NCBI RefSeq assembly: GCF_000209165.1 | Contig: NC_009068.1 | Coordinates: 1,426,001-1,490,000 of the forward strand | Length of the DNA stretch: 64,000 nucleotides | Reading direction: 5' to 3' | Source of the DNA: Scheffersomyces stipitis CBS 6054 | Lineage: Eukaryota > Ascomycota > Pichiomycetes > Serinales > Debaryomycetaceae | Part shown: piece by piece, positions 1-9,746 of the stretch | How the letters are laid out: the number at the start of each line of letters is the position of its first letter | How positions within the stretch are numbered: the stretch's first letter is position 1 | Position numbers and translations under genes: made by a program | Notes under the pieces: generated by a model | The model's database searches: none | What the model was told of the DNA's origin: nothing | What the model saw: the letters and a program-made list of their open reading frames with translations, nothing else

Positions 1-1335
1 CCTAAACAACTTCTCATGGTCAATGATAGTAGATAATTGTTCAGATACATTATTGACTATACCCTTGGAGTAGAAGTCGTACCATTCGAATTGTCGTCTC
101 TTTTCTATGAGAACAAACCCAAAAAGTAAAGGCAAATCAATATTCAAAGAAAGGTAATCCTCATACTTCTTGATGGTGTTGATAGTTTCAAACGATATTG
201 GATCTGTCGACTCACTAGGCGTCGTTAAGGTCTTGAGATTGCTCTTGATACTCACCATCTTCATCTGTAAATTGGCAATACTGTTGAATATCGATACACT
301 TTGTTTGGTGAGCTTCTCCTTAAATTTACGCAATCCAAGAAAATAGTTGTGAAGCTCTACGGCGTTGTCATAAAGCAATGGGGAATAATTTTCCTTGTGC
401 TCTTTATATACCTCATCCAACTTAATCGAGTCATTGTTGGAGACCTGCTCCAAGTCGTTCGTTATGGACCTGCTAAGGCTGTAAATTTTCGCCATTAACT
501 CCAGCAAGTTTACGTCCTTGAATTCATTTATGGAGCCGTTTCGTAACGATTCTATTTCTTTGTCTACAGTCAACTTCTCTTCGCCTACGCTGTTGATAGT
601 TTCACTCATGCCATTGAACTTGCTGACAACAAGAGGCAAGTTGGAGCTTACGTAATTTGCAGCTTCCAACAACTTGTCGTGGTTCAAGAAGTCTACTAGA
701 AACACCAGAGCATCCTTTATCTTGAAAGGAGGATATTGCTTAAGAATATTGTAGCTGTCTATCCAGGTGCGATGCAAGGTCTTGTAGTTGATAAGCTTGA
801 TGTAGTTCAAGTAGCTGTTAAAGTTCTTTTCTATCTCATTGATGAAGTTAGTTGCGAACTGAAAAATGGTATTGAGCGACTTGAAGATTGCATTGATATT
901 CCGTACAAGCTCCTTAGCAAGCTCTTCAGTATGGTGGCAATCCTGGACGATGGCGCGAGCCCATCCTTGGTTGCTCTTTAGACTACTGGAAATGATGCGA
1001 ATTTGTGTTTCCGTCAGTGCCAACGCCGTTGACGGAGTCGGCTTTACCACTTCGAAGCTTTCAGCAGTATACTGACTAAGTACTTCTGGGTCGTACGAGT
1101 TGCCGAAAAGCCTCTTGTCAAACACGTATACCTCATTCAACTCGTTGATGAGCCCGAAATTGAGCTTGATTCCAAACAGCGTGAGCAAAAAGAGGTTGTC
1201 TATGGAGTCTACGTGGAGCTGCGTTTGCAAGAATCGTTTGAAGTCGCCTAGAGAATGGTACCGTATGGGTTTGGGTATCCTGGAGGAGGTCCCGGTATGG
1301 GCATTGTAAATGATAAGGTATGAAAGATCAGTCAT
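1..1335 (-). CDS. ATG11: Autophagy scaffold Atg11, N-terminal 445 codons (gene runs off the left edge)
   Basis: The frame is open from an ATG at 1335 down to base 1, giving 445 codons with no stop, so this is the 5' part of a longer gene. The translation begins [15 protein letters not shown] and contains blocks typical of Atg11: [35 protein letters not shown] and [20 protein letters not shown]. These line up in order with the yeast protein, including the region before its coiled coils. Atg11 is the scaffold for selective autophagy; it binds cargo receptors and Atg1 and organises the phagophore assembly site on the vacuole. The coiled coils and the C-terminal cargo-binding domain would lie beyond the window. 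The identification comes from motif order, not from an alignment. Confidence 0.85.
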   Translation of the reverse strand, partial: MTDLSYLIIYNAHTGTSSRIPKPIRYHSLGDFKRFLQTQLHVDSIDNLFLLTLFGIKLNFGLINELNEVYVFDKRLFGNSYDPEVLSQYTAESFEVVKPTPSTALALTETQIRIISSSLKSNQGWARAIVQDCHHTEELAKELVRNINAIFKSLNTIFQFATNFINEIEKNFNSYLNYIKLINYKTLHRTWIDSYNILKQYPPFKIKDALVFLVDFLNHDKLLEAANYVSSNLPLVVSKFNGMSETINSVGEEKLTVDKEIESLRNGSINEFKDVNLLELMAKIYSLSRSITNDLEQVSNNDSIKLDEVYKEHKENYSPLLYDNAVELHNYFLGLRKFKEKLTKQSVSIFNSIANLQMKMVSIKSNLKTLTTPSESTDPISFETINTIKKYEDYLSLNIDLPLLFGFVLIEKRRQFEWYDFYSKGIVNNVSEQLSTIIDHEKLFR

Positions 1336-2511
1336 TATGCAAGAATGATACTTTGATTATGTAGATAACGGCGTATTTGATATTGTGGGGGTGAATGAAT
1401 AATGAATATTCCTAGTGAATAGTGATTTTGAATACTGAATAATGAATAGTGAGTGTGTTAATGAATAGAACTTTTTGAATAACGAATATGAATATGTGCT
1501 GTTGATAGTAACCTGAAGATGTAAGCATCAACAAAACGACAATTACAACGAAATGGGTATATCCAGATGTTCCTATTCCTTATTGCTTCTGGAGTTGGTA
1601 GTAGAACAGTGGATGGCAAATCTCGCAAACTCAGACCACACTAAAGAAGTTTGGTAGACACGATTTCCACCTATTCTGTATCCACAAAGCGTCCAGAACG
1701 TATTGATCAAGATGGAACACCAATTAATGCTGGCTATGGAGGAATGGAAGGAATAAAAAGAGTAATATACTCGTGACGCTTAAATCTACAGCCATAGTTA
1801 ATATAAGGAGATTTGGGCTGTAGTAGTGCGCATAGTTAACGAAACCGTTAAACGGCTGCGAATAATCGAAAGATATCTAAATCTTTATATTTGTAGATAT
1901 ATACATAAGTAGATACAAGAAGATACGAATATATAAGTGTAATAGAGGAAAGAGAGAGAAGATAAAAAGGCGTTGTGTTTTCTTGAGTTTGTCGTTCTAA
2001 TTGTTCACCTTGGTTAAGTACTATCCACTGGCTAGCCAATGTGGAAAAGCTTAGAGCATGGCCGAGTATATATATATATACATATATGTCACTATTAAAA
2101 GAGCTCAATTGGTACTTCTATATGCCTCTCAAAAGTTTCCACATCCTCTTTATAGTTAGCATGTAGTTCTTATCTGAGGCAGCTCTCTGCTATAGCATTT
2201 TTAGCACTCGCTTGTCTCATGCTTATTACGGAACTTTGCAACCATTTTCTGCCAACACACAAAGCATTCGATTGCAGTTGCTAAAGACCAAATGAACAAT
2301 GACTGCGTCCTAAGAATGTAGTTGCTACCACTCTACCTTTTCTCTCGGTATATTTCTATCTCTATCCAGCATCTTCCATCGCTGGTATAAGTTGTCACGT
2401 GAGAACTTCTCCTGCAGATATTCCAGCCTACAAAATCCACATCTCCATTATTTCTATATTTCACCGACTGCTTTTCTGCAACTCAATAGTACCATTAACT
2501 CAAAAGCGCAA
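1336..2511. promoter_or_regulatory. Divergent ATG11/RXT2 intergenic region
   Basis: About 1.2 kb with no convincing gene. It holds a degenerate GAATA-type repeat near the ATG11 start, two copies of the CATAGTTAA motif (1793-1801 and 1831-1839), and a CACGTG E-box at 2396-2401. The longest frames here are short, AT-rich and unlike known proteins. Confidence 0.5.
1392..1496. repeat. Degenerate GAATA/GAATAATA simple repeat
   Basis: The sequence GAATGAATAATGAATATT and variants recur about a dozen times over roughly 100 bases just upstream of the ATG11 start. It is low complexity and sits in the presumed promoter or 5' leader. Confidence 0.7.
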
Positions 2512-3582
2512 ATGTTAGACCCTACTTCGTTGGAGATCATCTCGCGGTTCAAGCAGGCGGTGTTGACACGGGACAGCAGTTCCCAGAGTCCGAACTTGGC
2601 CACTCTGAACCGAGGAAGCAAACTCATGATGCCCACGGCTACAATGGATACCCTACACAGCAAGGTAGTTGAGTACGATGGTGTCAACCATTTGGTTCTC
2701 ACCAATGACAGCATAGAGAAGAGCAATTTCCGAAACAAGCGCAAGTGGAATGATTTCTACGGAAACGCACGAGATGAGTTAGATGAAGTAGAAGACGAAG
2801 AAGACGACGAAGATGAAGACGATGAAAGTAATAATGATGAAAATGAAGACGATCATCCTCTCAAACGGTTGAAAATCGCGGAGATACTTGCACCACTCAA
2901 CCATCCGCTGGAAATCGTATCACATCCAGCGATTCTGAAGACATACAAGTCGCAAGTGTTGAACAAGTTGGCTACAGAGTTGATAGAGTTGATTGAAGTA
3001 GAACAAGAAAACCTAAATTGCTTAAACAAATTGCTTCAGGTTCTTAATGGAGAGGACTGGTTCTACCTCCTTGAAGAGAATCTCGGTTTACAGGAGTATG
3101 ACCATGGCTTGGATGAGGATAGAAGCAAAAATTCGGAGGGCAGTAGTAAGACAAACGGCTCTAAAGCTGTGGAAAACGGTTTTCCATCTCCAGAAAACGG
3201 AGGCAATGTGGATGCATCTCATCCTGTAGTTACTATCGAAAGCGACTTGAAGCAAGAACCTGTTGTTGTGAAAACGACACGATCAGCACGTTCGCAACTG
3301 AAAGATCTTCAGGCAGAACAGGATGAAGAGGTGGTGGATCCATTCTTTGCACTTCCTGAAGCTTTGAAGAGATATGAGTCACACCAGGTGCAGTTTGAAA
3401 CCGACGACGAGTTGACCGTGCTCAAGGACGAGTTGATCAACTACTTACAAGTTAGTATCCAGAGACAACACGAGTATATCAAGAACTTGTCAGTATTGAG
3501 AAACGGGATAGTGAGAGCTGACCGGTTGAAGAAGGATTTACACAAGTGGGGCAAGGAGATGCATGATAAGAAGAGCAGTTAG
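2512..3582 (+). CDS. RXT2: Rxt2-like subunit of the Rpd3L histone deacetylase complex
   Basis: A 356-residue protein, starting at the first in-frame ATG (2512); the open frame extends 40 codons further upstream but without an ATG. The N-terminal half has the RXT2_N pattern: TLNRGSKLM near residue 30, then KVVEYDGVNHLVLTN, KRKWNDFYG, a strongly acidic Asp/Glu run, and HPLKRLKIAEILAPLNHPLEIVSHPAI. That last block is the family hallmark. The C-terminal third is charged and probably helical. Rxt2 is a subunit of the large Rpd3 deacetylase complex, acting in the nucleus on promoter-targeted repression. The acidic stretch is longer than usual but within what fungal homologues show. Confidence 0.8.
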   Translation: MLDPTSLEIISRFKQAVLTRDSSSQSPNLATLNRGSKLMMPTATMDTLHSKVVEYDGVNHLVLTNDSIEKSNFRNKRKWNDFYGNARDELDEVEDEEDDEDEDDESNNDENEDDHPLKRLKIAEILAPLNHPLEIVSHPAILKTYKSQVLNKLATELIELIEVEQENLNCLNKLLQVLNGEDWFYLLEENLGLQEYDHGLDEDRSKNSEGSSKTNGSKAVENGFPSPENGGNVDASHPVVTIESDLKQEPVVVKTTRSARSQLKDLQAEQDEEVVDPFFALPEALKRYESHQVQFETDDELTVLKDELINYLQVSIQRQHEYIKNLSVLRNGIVRADRLKKDLHKWGKEMHDKKSS

Positions 3583-3814
3583 GATGCTTTCTTGATGCTT
3601 GTATTATATAGATAATGTAAAGTAGTATGAATGATAAACTGTAAAGAATGAGTCTATATACAATTTCTATTCTTTGAATCTCGAAAGAATATATATCCCA
3701 GTTGACAACAAGACTACTGAGTATATGAGAATATCTCATTAAACTCTGCTGCACTACAATGCATACAATTGGAATTCAATGATATTATATTAATACTAGA
3801 CAGAACTAAATGCA

Positions 3815-4594
3815 TTACTCGTCCTCATCAAACTTAGGAGCCAAGTAGAATCTCAAGTACCCTCCAACATCCAACTTATATTCGAACAAGGCGGGGGTCT
3901 TGTCAGCCAACTTGATGGTGATGGTTCCGGACAACGAGGTAGCCTTGATGATATCGTTCAAGTACTTCAAACCGAACGTCAAGTCTACTGGCTGGTCCAA
4001 GTGGACAGTGACACTCTCTTCAGGCTTGTCCATGTCTGTGTAAGGCTTTAACACGACAGATCCAGATCCAGATTCACCCTCAGAGGTGAACTTGACGGAG
4101 TCCTTGGTGACAATGATGTTGAGCGACTCCGACATGTTCTTCAAGTCTCTGACGATCTTGGCAAATTCGGTCGATGGCATATTTATGACGGTGTCGTATT
4201 CCATGTCGTCGATCTTCAAGAACTCCGAGTCGATGTTCATCAACTTCAACGAGTATTCACTGACTCTTTCCTTCTTCTTGTCTTCGAATATGGTCATCAC
4301 GGCATCGGGAGAGTCCTCGGCCAAAAGGGTCAAGTAATCTTCGTTGTTACCACACTTGATGATCTTGGAAAACGAGTCCAAGTCAATTCCCAATGTGATG
4401 TCTCTGTCACATCTGTACTCAGAGAAGGCAGTCTGGCCCACCAACAACGAAACCAAAAGCACTCTAGAGTCGTCCACAGCCTGGACAGTTATGCCATGTT
4501 CTGTGCAGTTGAAGTTACATAACTTGACACAGTCTTTGATGGCGTCCACGATCTTCTTCAAAAGAGTGGACTCGTCGAATTTACCTTCAAGCAT
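3815..4594 (-). CDS. POL30: PCNA, DNA polymerase sliding clamp
   Basis: A 259-residue protein, essentially the standard PCNA length. It opens MLEGKFDESTLLKKIVDAIK, has the central TEHGITVQAVDDSRVLLV block and LGIDLDSFSKIIKCGNNED, and ends in LRFYLAPKFDEDE, the conserved C-terminus. The trimeric ring encircles DNA and tethers polymerases delta and epsilon, FEN1, ligase and repair factors. No intron is present. The promoter upstream (4732-4762) carries two MluI cell-cycle boxes, which fits G1/S expression through MBF. Confidence 0.98.
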   Translation of the reverse strand: MLEGKFDESTLLKKIVDAIKDCVKLCNFNCTEHGITVQAVDDSRVLLVSLLVGQTAFSEYRCDRDITLGIDLDSFSKIIKCGNNEDYLTLLAEDSPDAVMTIFEDKKKERVSEYSLKLMNIDSEFLKIDDMEYDTVINMPSTEFAKIVRDLKNMSESLNIIVTKDSVKFTSEGESGSGSVVLKPYTDMDKPEESVTVHLDQPVDLTFGLKYLNDIIKATSLSGTITIKLADKTPALFEYKLDVGGYLRFYLAPKFDEDE

Positions 4595-4731
4595 TGTATT
4601 GTATATATATTATTGTTAAGTAGAGATGGCTACCGTGGAAAAAGAACAGAAGAGAATTGGACAGTTATATATCTGCCAGAATATTTCAGTATGTACGAAA
4701 TGAAAAATCGCGTACATGCGAATGGACAAAA

Positions 4732-4762
4732 ACGCGTCGTGTTTTGATTTTCCACTACGCGT
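4732..4762 (-). promoter_or_regulatory. Two MluI cell-cycle boxes (ACGCGT) upstream of POL30
   Basis: ACGCGT occurs at 4732-4737 and 4757-4762, about 140-170 bases upstream of the POL30 start, with a related CGCG core at 4709-4712. ACGCGT is the core of the MCB element bound by Swi4/6-Mbp1-type factors that switch on DNA-replication genes at G1/S. Functional use here is inferred from the motif and the gene. Confidence 0.8.
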
Positions 4763-5655
4763 AGACAATTGCTTGCAAATTCAAAATGTATATTGTAGTG
4801 AAAGTGGCCGGTAAAGGTAGTGTCTGGCTGGGGGATGCAACGGCAGATAGTGGATCTTGCAAGAATGTTTAGGTAGTGTAGATTGTGGTACGAATTACAG
4901 ATAGAAAAGTCTAGACAGACTGTATATGATAGGCACAACCGAACCACCTATAAACCATTTAAACCATTTGTAAACCATATTACTACTTGACCATTTATGA
5001 AGTAAGAGAACACGAATGGGGGGCATGGTGTAGGAGTATTGTAGTTTCTATTACGGCATATCCATACGAGTAATCTGCCTCAGTAATTCTTTCTCGTCCT
5101 ACTCAATTCTTCAAATTCACGGCACACGGCTGGGAATTAATTGATACCCTATATTGTAACTCCGTCAACATCTTTTTTGTCTTTATAACACAACAGTCAC
5201 ATTAATGTAGTCTGGATGTACTCTAGATATACTCCGATATCTTTCTTGCTTGTCTTTCAATGCTTATCTTGAAGAATTCTGTTTCTCTATTTCATAATTT
5301 TGCACCCAAAATGAGAAAACAAAGAAATAATTGGGAGCATTTTCTCATGATCAGACATTTCCAGAAAAAAGACAGAATTGACATATTTTCTCAGCTGACA
5401 GGCAATATAACACTTACTACACAATATTGAACTGTTTATATACTATTTTAACTATTCTATTCATTAGTATTATCACTCTATCAAGCTGTCAGACTTAGCT
5501 CCTCAGCATCGAGTTGAACCGCTCCTAGCCAAATAGTGCTGGCCACTGCGCTAGAAAAAAAACCAAAACCGCAATACTAAGAGTGACGATGGTCACGTGA
5601 ATATATAGAATAAGGGAAGACTTGTATTCAATGTATGCCTATTCTATTTTACGTT
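4763..5655. other. POL30/MAK3 intergenic region
   Basis: This lies upstream of POL30 and downstream of MAK3. It is AT-rich with no open frame resembling a protein. A CACGTG E-box occurs near 5593-5600. At 5511-5553 on the minus strand there is a sequence with A-box-like and B-box-like elements that is too short to be a tRNA; see the rejected list. Confidence 0.4.
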
Positions 5656-6225
5656 TCATATGCTGTTGTCAGTGGTCAATCCTGTAGGGGCCACCGGCGG
5701 CAAGAAGGCAATCCTTGTGTGTGACTTTGGAGTTATCGGGAGAATTAAACGGTATGCATCGTGTGTGTTCAAGTAATAACGATATAGTCTCTTTGCTCTG
5801 AGGAATCCCAAGCCCTCGTAGAGCCGCAAGGCTCCTTCGTTTATGACTTCTGTCTCGAGCATGATCTCGTCGGCTCCATCTCTTTCTATCATTGTTTGCA
5901 CTGTGAGTTTGACCAAATTGGACGCTATGCCTTTGCCTCTGAATTCGGGATCTATGACTAGCATGCCTATGTAGCCTCTGATTCGGACGTCTCTGTGGGG
6001 TTCAATTTTGGAGATGATAACACCGATAATCAGAGACGCGTCCTGCGGGTGTTTGACCGTGTAGCAGTACTGGGGCCAAGTATTGAGAAAGTACCAGTAG
6101 ACATAGATAGAGTATGGTTCTGAGAGATGCTGGGAAATGAGATGGGAGATCTGGGTGAACTCGTTTTTGTCCTGCACGTTGAATTGGTGGTAGGGCAAGC
6201 CGTCTATGGTGGTGATGAGGCTCAT
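5656..6225 (-). CDS. MAK3: N-terminal acetyltransferase catalytic subunit of NatC (Mak3/Naa30)
   Basis: A 189-residue GNAT-fold protein. The acetyl-CoA binding loop RGKGIA is at residues 96-101, preceded by RGYIGMLVIDPEF and followed by MLETEVINEGALRLYEGLGF and RLYRYYLN. This series is diagnostic for the Mak3/Naa30 family. The N-terminal part has PYSIYVYWYFLNTWP, which contributes to the peptide-binding groove. NatC acetylates N-terminal Met followed by a hydrophobic residue on nascent chains, working at the ribosome with Mak10 and Mak31. Length and domain boundaries are normal, with a short tail after the GNAT domain. Confidence 0.93.
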   Translation of the reverse strand: MSLITTIDGLPYHQFNVQDKNEFTQISHLISQHLSEPYSIYVYWYFLNTWPQYCYTVKHPQDASLIIGVIISKIEPHRDVRIRGYIGMLVIDPEFRGKGIASNLVKLTVQTMIERDGADEIMLETEVINEGALRLYEGLGFLRAKRLYRYYLNTHDAYRLILPITPKSHTRIAFLPPVAPTGLTTDNSI

Positions 6226-7458
6226 TATATGAGGAGGTAGTAGAAGAGTGGCTACAGAATGTAGAATACTGAAGTTAGATAGAGTAGAGTTGAAAAATTA
6301 CCCTACAGAGTGTAGACACATATTGGCGCGAAACTGTAAAGTGCTGAGGCTAATCTGCACTTGAGACAATCTGTACTTGGACGAGAACTGGAAAGTGAAA
6401 TGCTCTCGGGAAGTGAGCGGATCGAAATTCAGAGGTATTCTGCAGGACATGTGAAACTTCTCCAATTCTGGGTGCTGTGGTTCAAGAGGGGAGATAGGAG
6501 ACGAAGTGAAGAGAGCCAATTGGTCCAGAATACGACACCAGGACAAATTGAAGACTAGCGAACGAGAAATGGCTTGACACCACGAACCTACCGACGCCTT
6601 TTCTGTAAGAGAATTGGACAATACTACGTCACGTGACCCAATCACCTGACGGTCGGCCTTACGGCAGAACCAGACGATTTTCATATGGGGTTAGAGACCG
6701 CCGGGGCTATTCGGGACTACCCCATAAATTGGAGACACGGAAGGAGCGTGGTCAGCTGTGAATGAGGGACAAGGCGAGCTGAAAGGCACTTAGCTTGTTG
6801 AATCTAGAATGAAAAATCTGGTGGAACAGGCACAATTGATTTTTCAATTGGAAGTGAAAAATTTAGGATGATGATGTAACCACACAGATAGCGATGATGC
6901 AATGAAAAAAGAGGTTGGCCAGTAGAGACCAGCTGGATCATAATCATAAAGTCATAAACTAGTGAGTCTGGTGGTGCCAGCCGGAGTGTATAGAGTGCCC
7001 GGTAATTCAAGGAACTTTCAGAGGGTAAGAGTGGGTTCCTGGCTGGAAAATAGAGATAATTAGAGTATGAAATAGAGTGAAAAATAGAATAGTGAAAAAT
7101 AGTGACGAATGGTGGCAGACGCAAAATAGCGGCAGATTGGCGAGGTGACAAAATCGAGAAAACGAGCCGGAACAATTGCTTCGACACCCCCTGCCATCAC
7201 TCCGACGCCGAGACAGCTTATCTTAATTGCCCTCATCTCTCTTCTCTGTAGTGCCCGGATGTCTGTTGCCCTTACGGAGTTGTTAACTATGGGCGCACCA
7301 TATGGTGATTGTCGCGGAGGGCACTTCATGCAGGACACTAGCATCGGATGCCGAGTCTGACAATATATAAGGAGCGAGAATCCTAGGTTTTTCAGTAGGA
7401 ACTAAAGCCACTTTTCCCATCTTTCCGCTATTGTATTTGCAATTGCTCCACTACTACT
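6226..7458. promoter_or_regulatory. MAK3/FBA1 divergent intergenic region with the FBA1 promoter
   Basis: A 1.2 kb region between divergent genes; a long promoter suits a highly expressed glycolytic gene. It holds a TCACGTGA E-box at 6629-6636 (the type bound by Tye7/Cbf1 bHLH factors), a reverse-strand CATAGTTAA motif at 7283-7291, and a TATA box TATATAA at 7364-7370, about 90 bases before the FBA1 ATG. Several open frames of 60-130 codons occur on both strands, but none resembles a known family. Confidence 0.65.
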
Positions 7459-8538
7459 ATGTCTGCTCCAGCTGTGTTAAAGAAGTCCGGTGTCATCTAC
7501 GGTGACGACGTCAAGGAACTTTTCCTCTACGCCCAGGCCAAGGGCTTTGCTATCCCAGCCATCAACGTCACTTCGTCGTCGACAGTTGTCGCTGCCTTGG
7601 AGGCTGCCAGAGACAACAAGTCTCCAATTATCTTGCAAACTTCCCAAGGTGGTGCTGCCTACTTTGCCGGTAAGGGTGTTGCCAACAAGAACCAGGAAGC
7701 CTCGATTGCCGGTTCGATCGCTGCTGCCCACTACATTACCTCCATTGCCCCAACCTACGGTATCCCCGTTGTGTTGCACACTGACCATTGTGCCAAGAAG
7801 CTCTTGCAATGGTTCGACGGCATGTTGGAAGAAGACGAAAAGACTTTCGCTGCCACCGGTAAGCCTTTGTTCTCCTCCCACATGTTGGACTTGTCAGAAG
7901 AATCTGACGACGAAAACATCGCTACCTGTGTCAAGTACTTCAAAAGAATGGCCAAGTTGGGCCAATGGTTGGAAATGGAAATCGGTATCACCGGTGGTGA
8001 AGAAGACGGTGTCAACAACGAAAACGTCTCCAAGGACGCTTTGTACACCTCTCCAGAAACCGTCTTCAAGGTCCACGAAGCCTTGGCTCCTATCTCGCCA
8101 AACTTCTCCATCGCTGCTGCCTTCGGTAACGTGCATGGTGTCTACAAGCCAGGTAACGTCCAATTGAAGCCAGAAATCTTGGGTGACCACCAAGCTTACG
8201 CTAAGAAGCAAACCGGCTCTTCCTCTGCTCATCCATTGTTCTTGGTTTTCCACGGTGGTTCCGGTTCTACCCAGCAAGAATTTGACACCGCCATCAAGAA
8301 CGGTGTCGTTAAGGTCAACTTGGACACTGACTGTCAGTACGCCTACTTGACCGGTATCAGAGACTATGTTTTGAACAAGAAGGACTACATCTTGTCGCAA
8401 GTCGGTAACCCAGACGGTGAAGACAAGCCAAACAAGAAGTACTTCGACCCAAGAGTTTGGGTTAGAGAAGGTGAAAAGACCATGTCGGCCAGAATTGCCG
8501 AAGCCTTGGCAATCTTCCACACCAAGGACCAATTGTAG
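7459..8538 (+). CDS. FBA1: Fructose-1,6-bisphosphate aldolase, class II (zinc)
   Basis: A 359-residue protein, the exact family length. It cleaves fructose-1,6-bisphosphate to dihydroxyacetone phosphate and glyceraldehyde-3-phosphate in cytosolic glycolysis, and runs in reverse in gluconeogenesis. HTDHCAKK at 107-114 supplies the zinc ligand His110; the other ligand histidines lie in FGNVHGVYKPGN (His226) and LVFHGGSGS (His265). The C-terminal region VKVNLDTDCQYAYLTGIRDY is also typical. Codon use is strongly biased (TTG for Leu, GGT for Gly), as expected for one of the most abundant proteins. The ATG sits about 90 bases after a TATA box. Confidence 0.99.
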   Translation: MSAPAVLKKSGVIYGDDVKELFLYAQAKGFAIPAINVTSSSTVVAALEAARDNKSPIILQTSQGGAAYFAGKGVANKNQEASIAGSIAAAHYITSIAPTYGIPVVLHTDHCAKKLLQWFDGMLEEDEKTFAATGKPLFSSHMLDLSEESDDENIATCVKYFKRMAKLGQWLEMEIGITGGEEDGVNNENVSKDALYTSPETVFKVHEALAPISPNFSIAAAFGNVHGVYKPGNVQLKPEILGDHQAYAKKQTGSSSAHPLFLVFHGGSGSTQQEFDTAIKNGVVKVNLDTDCQYAYLTGIRDYVLNKKDYILSQVGNPDGEDKPNKKYFDPRVWVREGEKTMSARIAEALAIFHTKDQL

Positions 8539-9040
8539 GTTTATAATTCTTTATGTATTTATTGAATGAGTTCTAGGATATAATGATGTAGGTGCAGGTA
8601 TTACTATGAATAGCCATGATTATGAAGTTCATCAATATAGTCAAAAACTATGTGTAGATCTTGAGCTTATGGCCATGGTTTACTAGCATAGAACTATGAT
8701 TATGACTTTTCTGGTATGCATTAATGTACAGAAGTATTAAGTGTATATACATGAATAGTATGTCTGAGACTGGTATAATAACTGGTCGTAGATCCCGAGA
8801 TTGCAGCACGATGTCCTCCTACGCTTGAGGAACTTGAAACTCTTCAAATCATGGAATTCCAAAATCTCAGCGTTTCAACATTCTTTCACATTTCACATTT
8901 CAGTTTTGCAATTTAAGATTTTCCATTTGATACTTCAAATTTTCAACATTCGCTGTTTCTCAAGTCTACATTCTAGCATCTTCTTGTCTCCTGGTCCCCT
9001 ATTAGTCTCCCTCTGTTCTCGTCTCTTTATCGTTTCTCGT
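8539..9040. other. FBA1/TIM12 convergent 3' region
   Basis: About 500 bases between two 3' ends. AT-rich, with no gene, repeat or structured RNA that I can support. Confidence 0.4.
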
Positions 9041-9367
9041 TTAGTACTTTCTCTCGTTCATCATCGATCTCACTTTGTCGTACTCGGGCATATTCGTATA
9101 AGGATTGATGTTCTTCTCCTGGAAGTTGGACCCCACTAGATAGTTAGCCTTGACGTACTTAGCCACACATCGGTCGATACAGCAGTTTTCACCAGTATTA
9201 AGCTCACCTTCTCCATACTCATGGGGCAAGCACTTTTTTTCACAGGTCTTGATGATGTTGTTGAAGGTTTTGGCTGTCGCTGTGAACTGAATCTCTGCCA
9301 TTTTTACCTTTTCGGGGTCAACCGACGCATAAGAGTACTGGGAGGAGTTTCCCATAAAGAGTGACAT
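9041..9367 (-). CDS. TIM12: Small Tim protein Tim12 of the TIM22 complex
   Basis: A 108-residue protein with the twin CX3C signature of small Tims: CEKKC at 42-46 and CIDRC at 63-67. The sequence between and around them (TFNNII, CLPHEYGEGELNTGENCC, CVAKYVKANYLVG) is closer to Tim12 than to Tim10, notably the LPHE after the first motif, the doubled Cys before the second, and the long C-terminal tail. Tim12 is the peripheral subunit that docks the Tim9-Tim10 chaperone onto the TIM22 carrier translocase at the mitochondrial inner membrane. The two cysteine pairs form disulphides after import through Mia40. Confidence 0.88.
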   Translation of the reverse strand: MSLFMGNSSQYSYASVDPEKVKMAEIQFTATAKTFNNIIKTCEKKCLPHEYGEGELNTGENCCIDRCVAKYVKANYLVGSNFQEKNINPYTNMPEYDKVRSMMNERKY

Positions 9368-9746
9368 GGCGAGATATGTGTTTTTTGAAGATCTGTGTGG
9401 GCCTAAGAAGAAATGAAAATCGCTGATTTAGATGCCTTTCATAGTTAACCTTCTTTCAATTTTCACTTCTCATGTTGCCTGCATACCACAGCAGAAAAAA
9501 GATCCAGCGCGCAATTTAGGCTGAATTTCCCACATAGAGACTGAAAAATGGAGATGCCTTCAGTGAATTTCCAGATGGTAACCGTTCTTCTTGATAGCTT
9601 GTAATTGCTACTTGAATGGTTTAAATTAACTACATTGAACACATTCAGTTACCACATGAGTCCCAGAAGACTCTCCATATCGTTATTGAATCTATACTAA
9701 ACTCAGATATCTTTTTTTCAATTTTCCAGTTTCAGATTCCACACCA
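9368..9746. promoter_or_regulatory. TIM12/PBY1 divergent promoter
   Basis: A 380-base divergent promoter. It holds one CATAGTTAA motif at 9440-9448, close to the TIM12 start, and a T-rich stretch before the PBY1 ATG. Nothing else is evident. Confidence 0.4.

Noticed and set aside
5491..5560. tRNA-like element on the minus strand: A-box-like TAGCGCAGTGG and B-box-like GGTTCAACTCG
   Set aside because: The boxes are only 33 bases apart, too close for any tRNA; no acceptor stem, D stem or anticodon arm folds, and no T-run follows. At most a decayed relic.
6298..6684. 128-codon reverse frame between MAK3 and FBA1
   Set aside because: No recognisable motif, and it covers the CACGTG element of the FBA1 promoter.
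7477..8532. Several long open frames on the opposite strand and other frames of FBA1
   Set aside because: These are shadows created by extreme codon bias in FBA1; none resembles a protein and none has an independent promoter.
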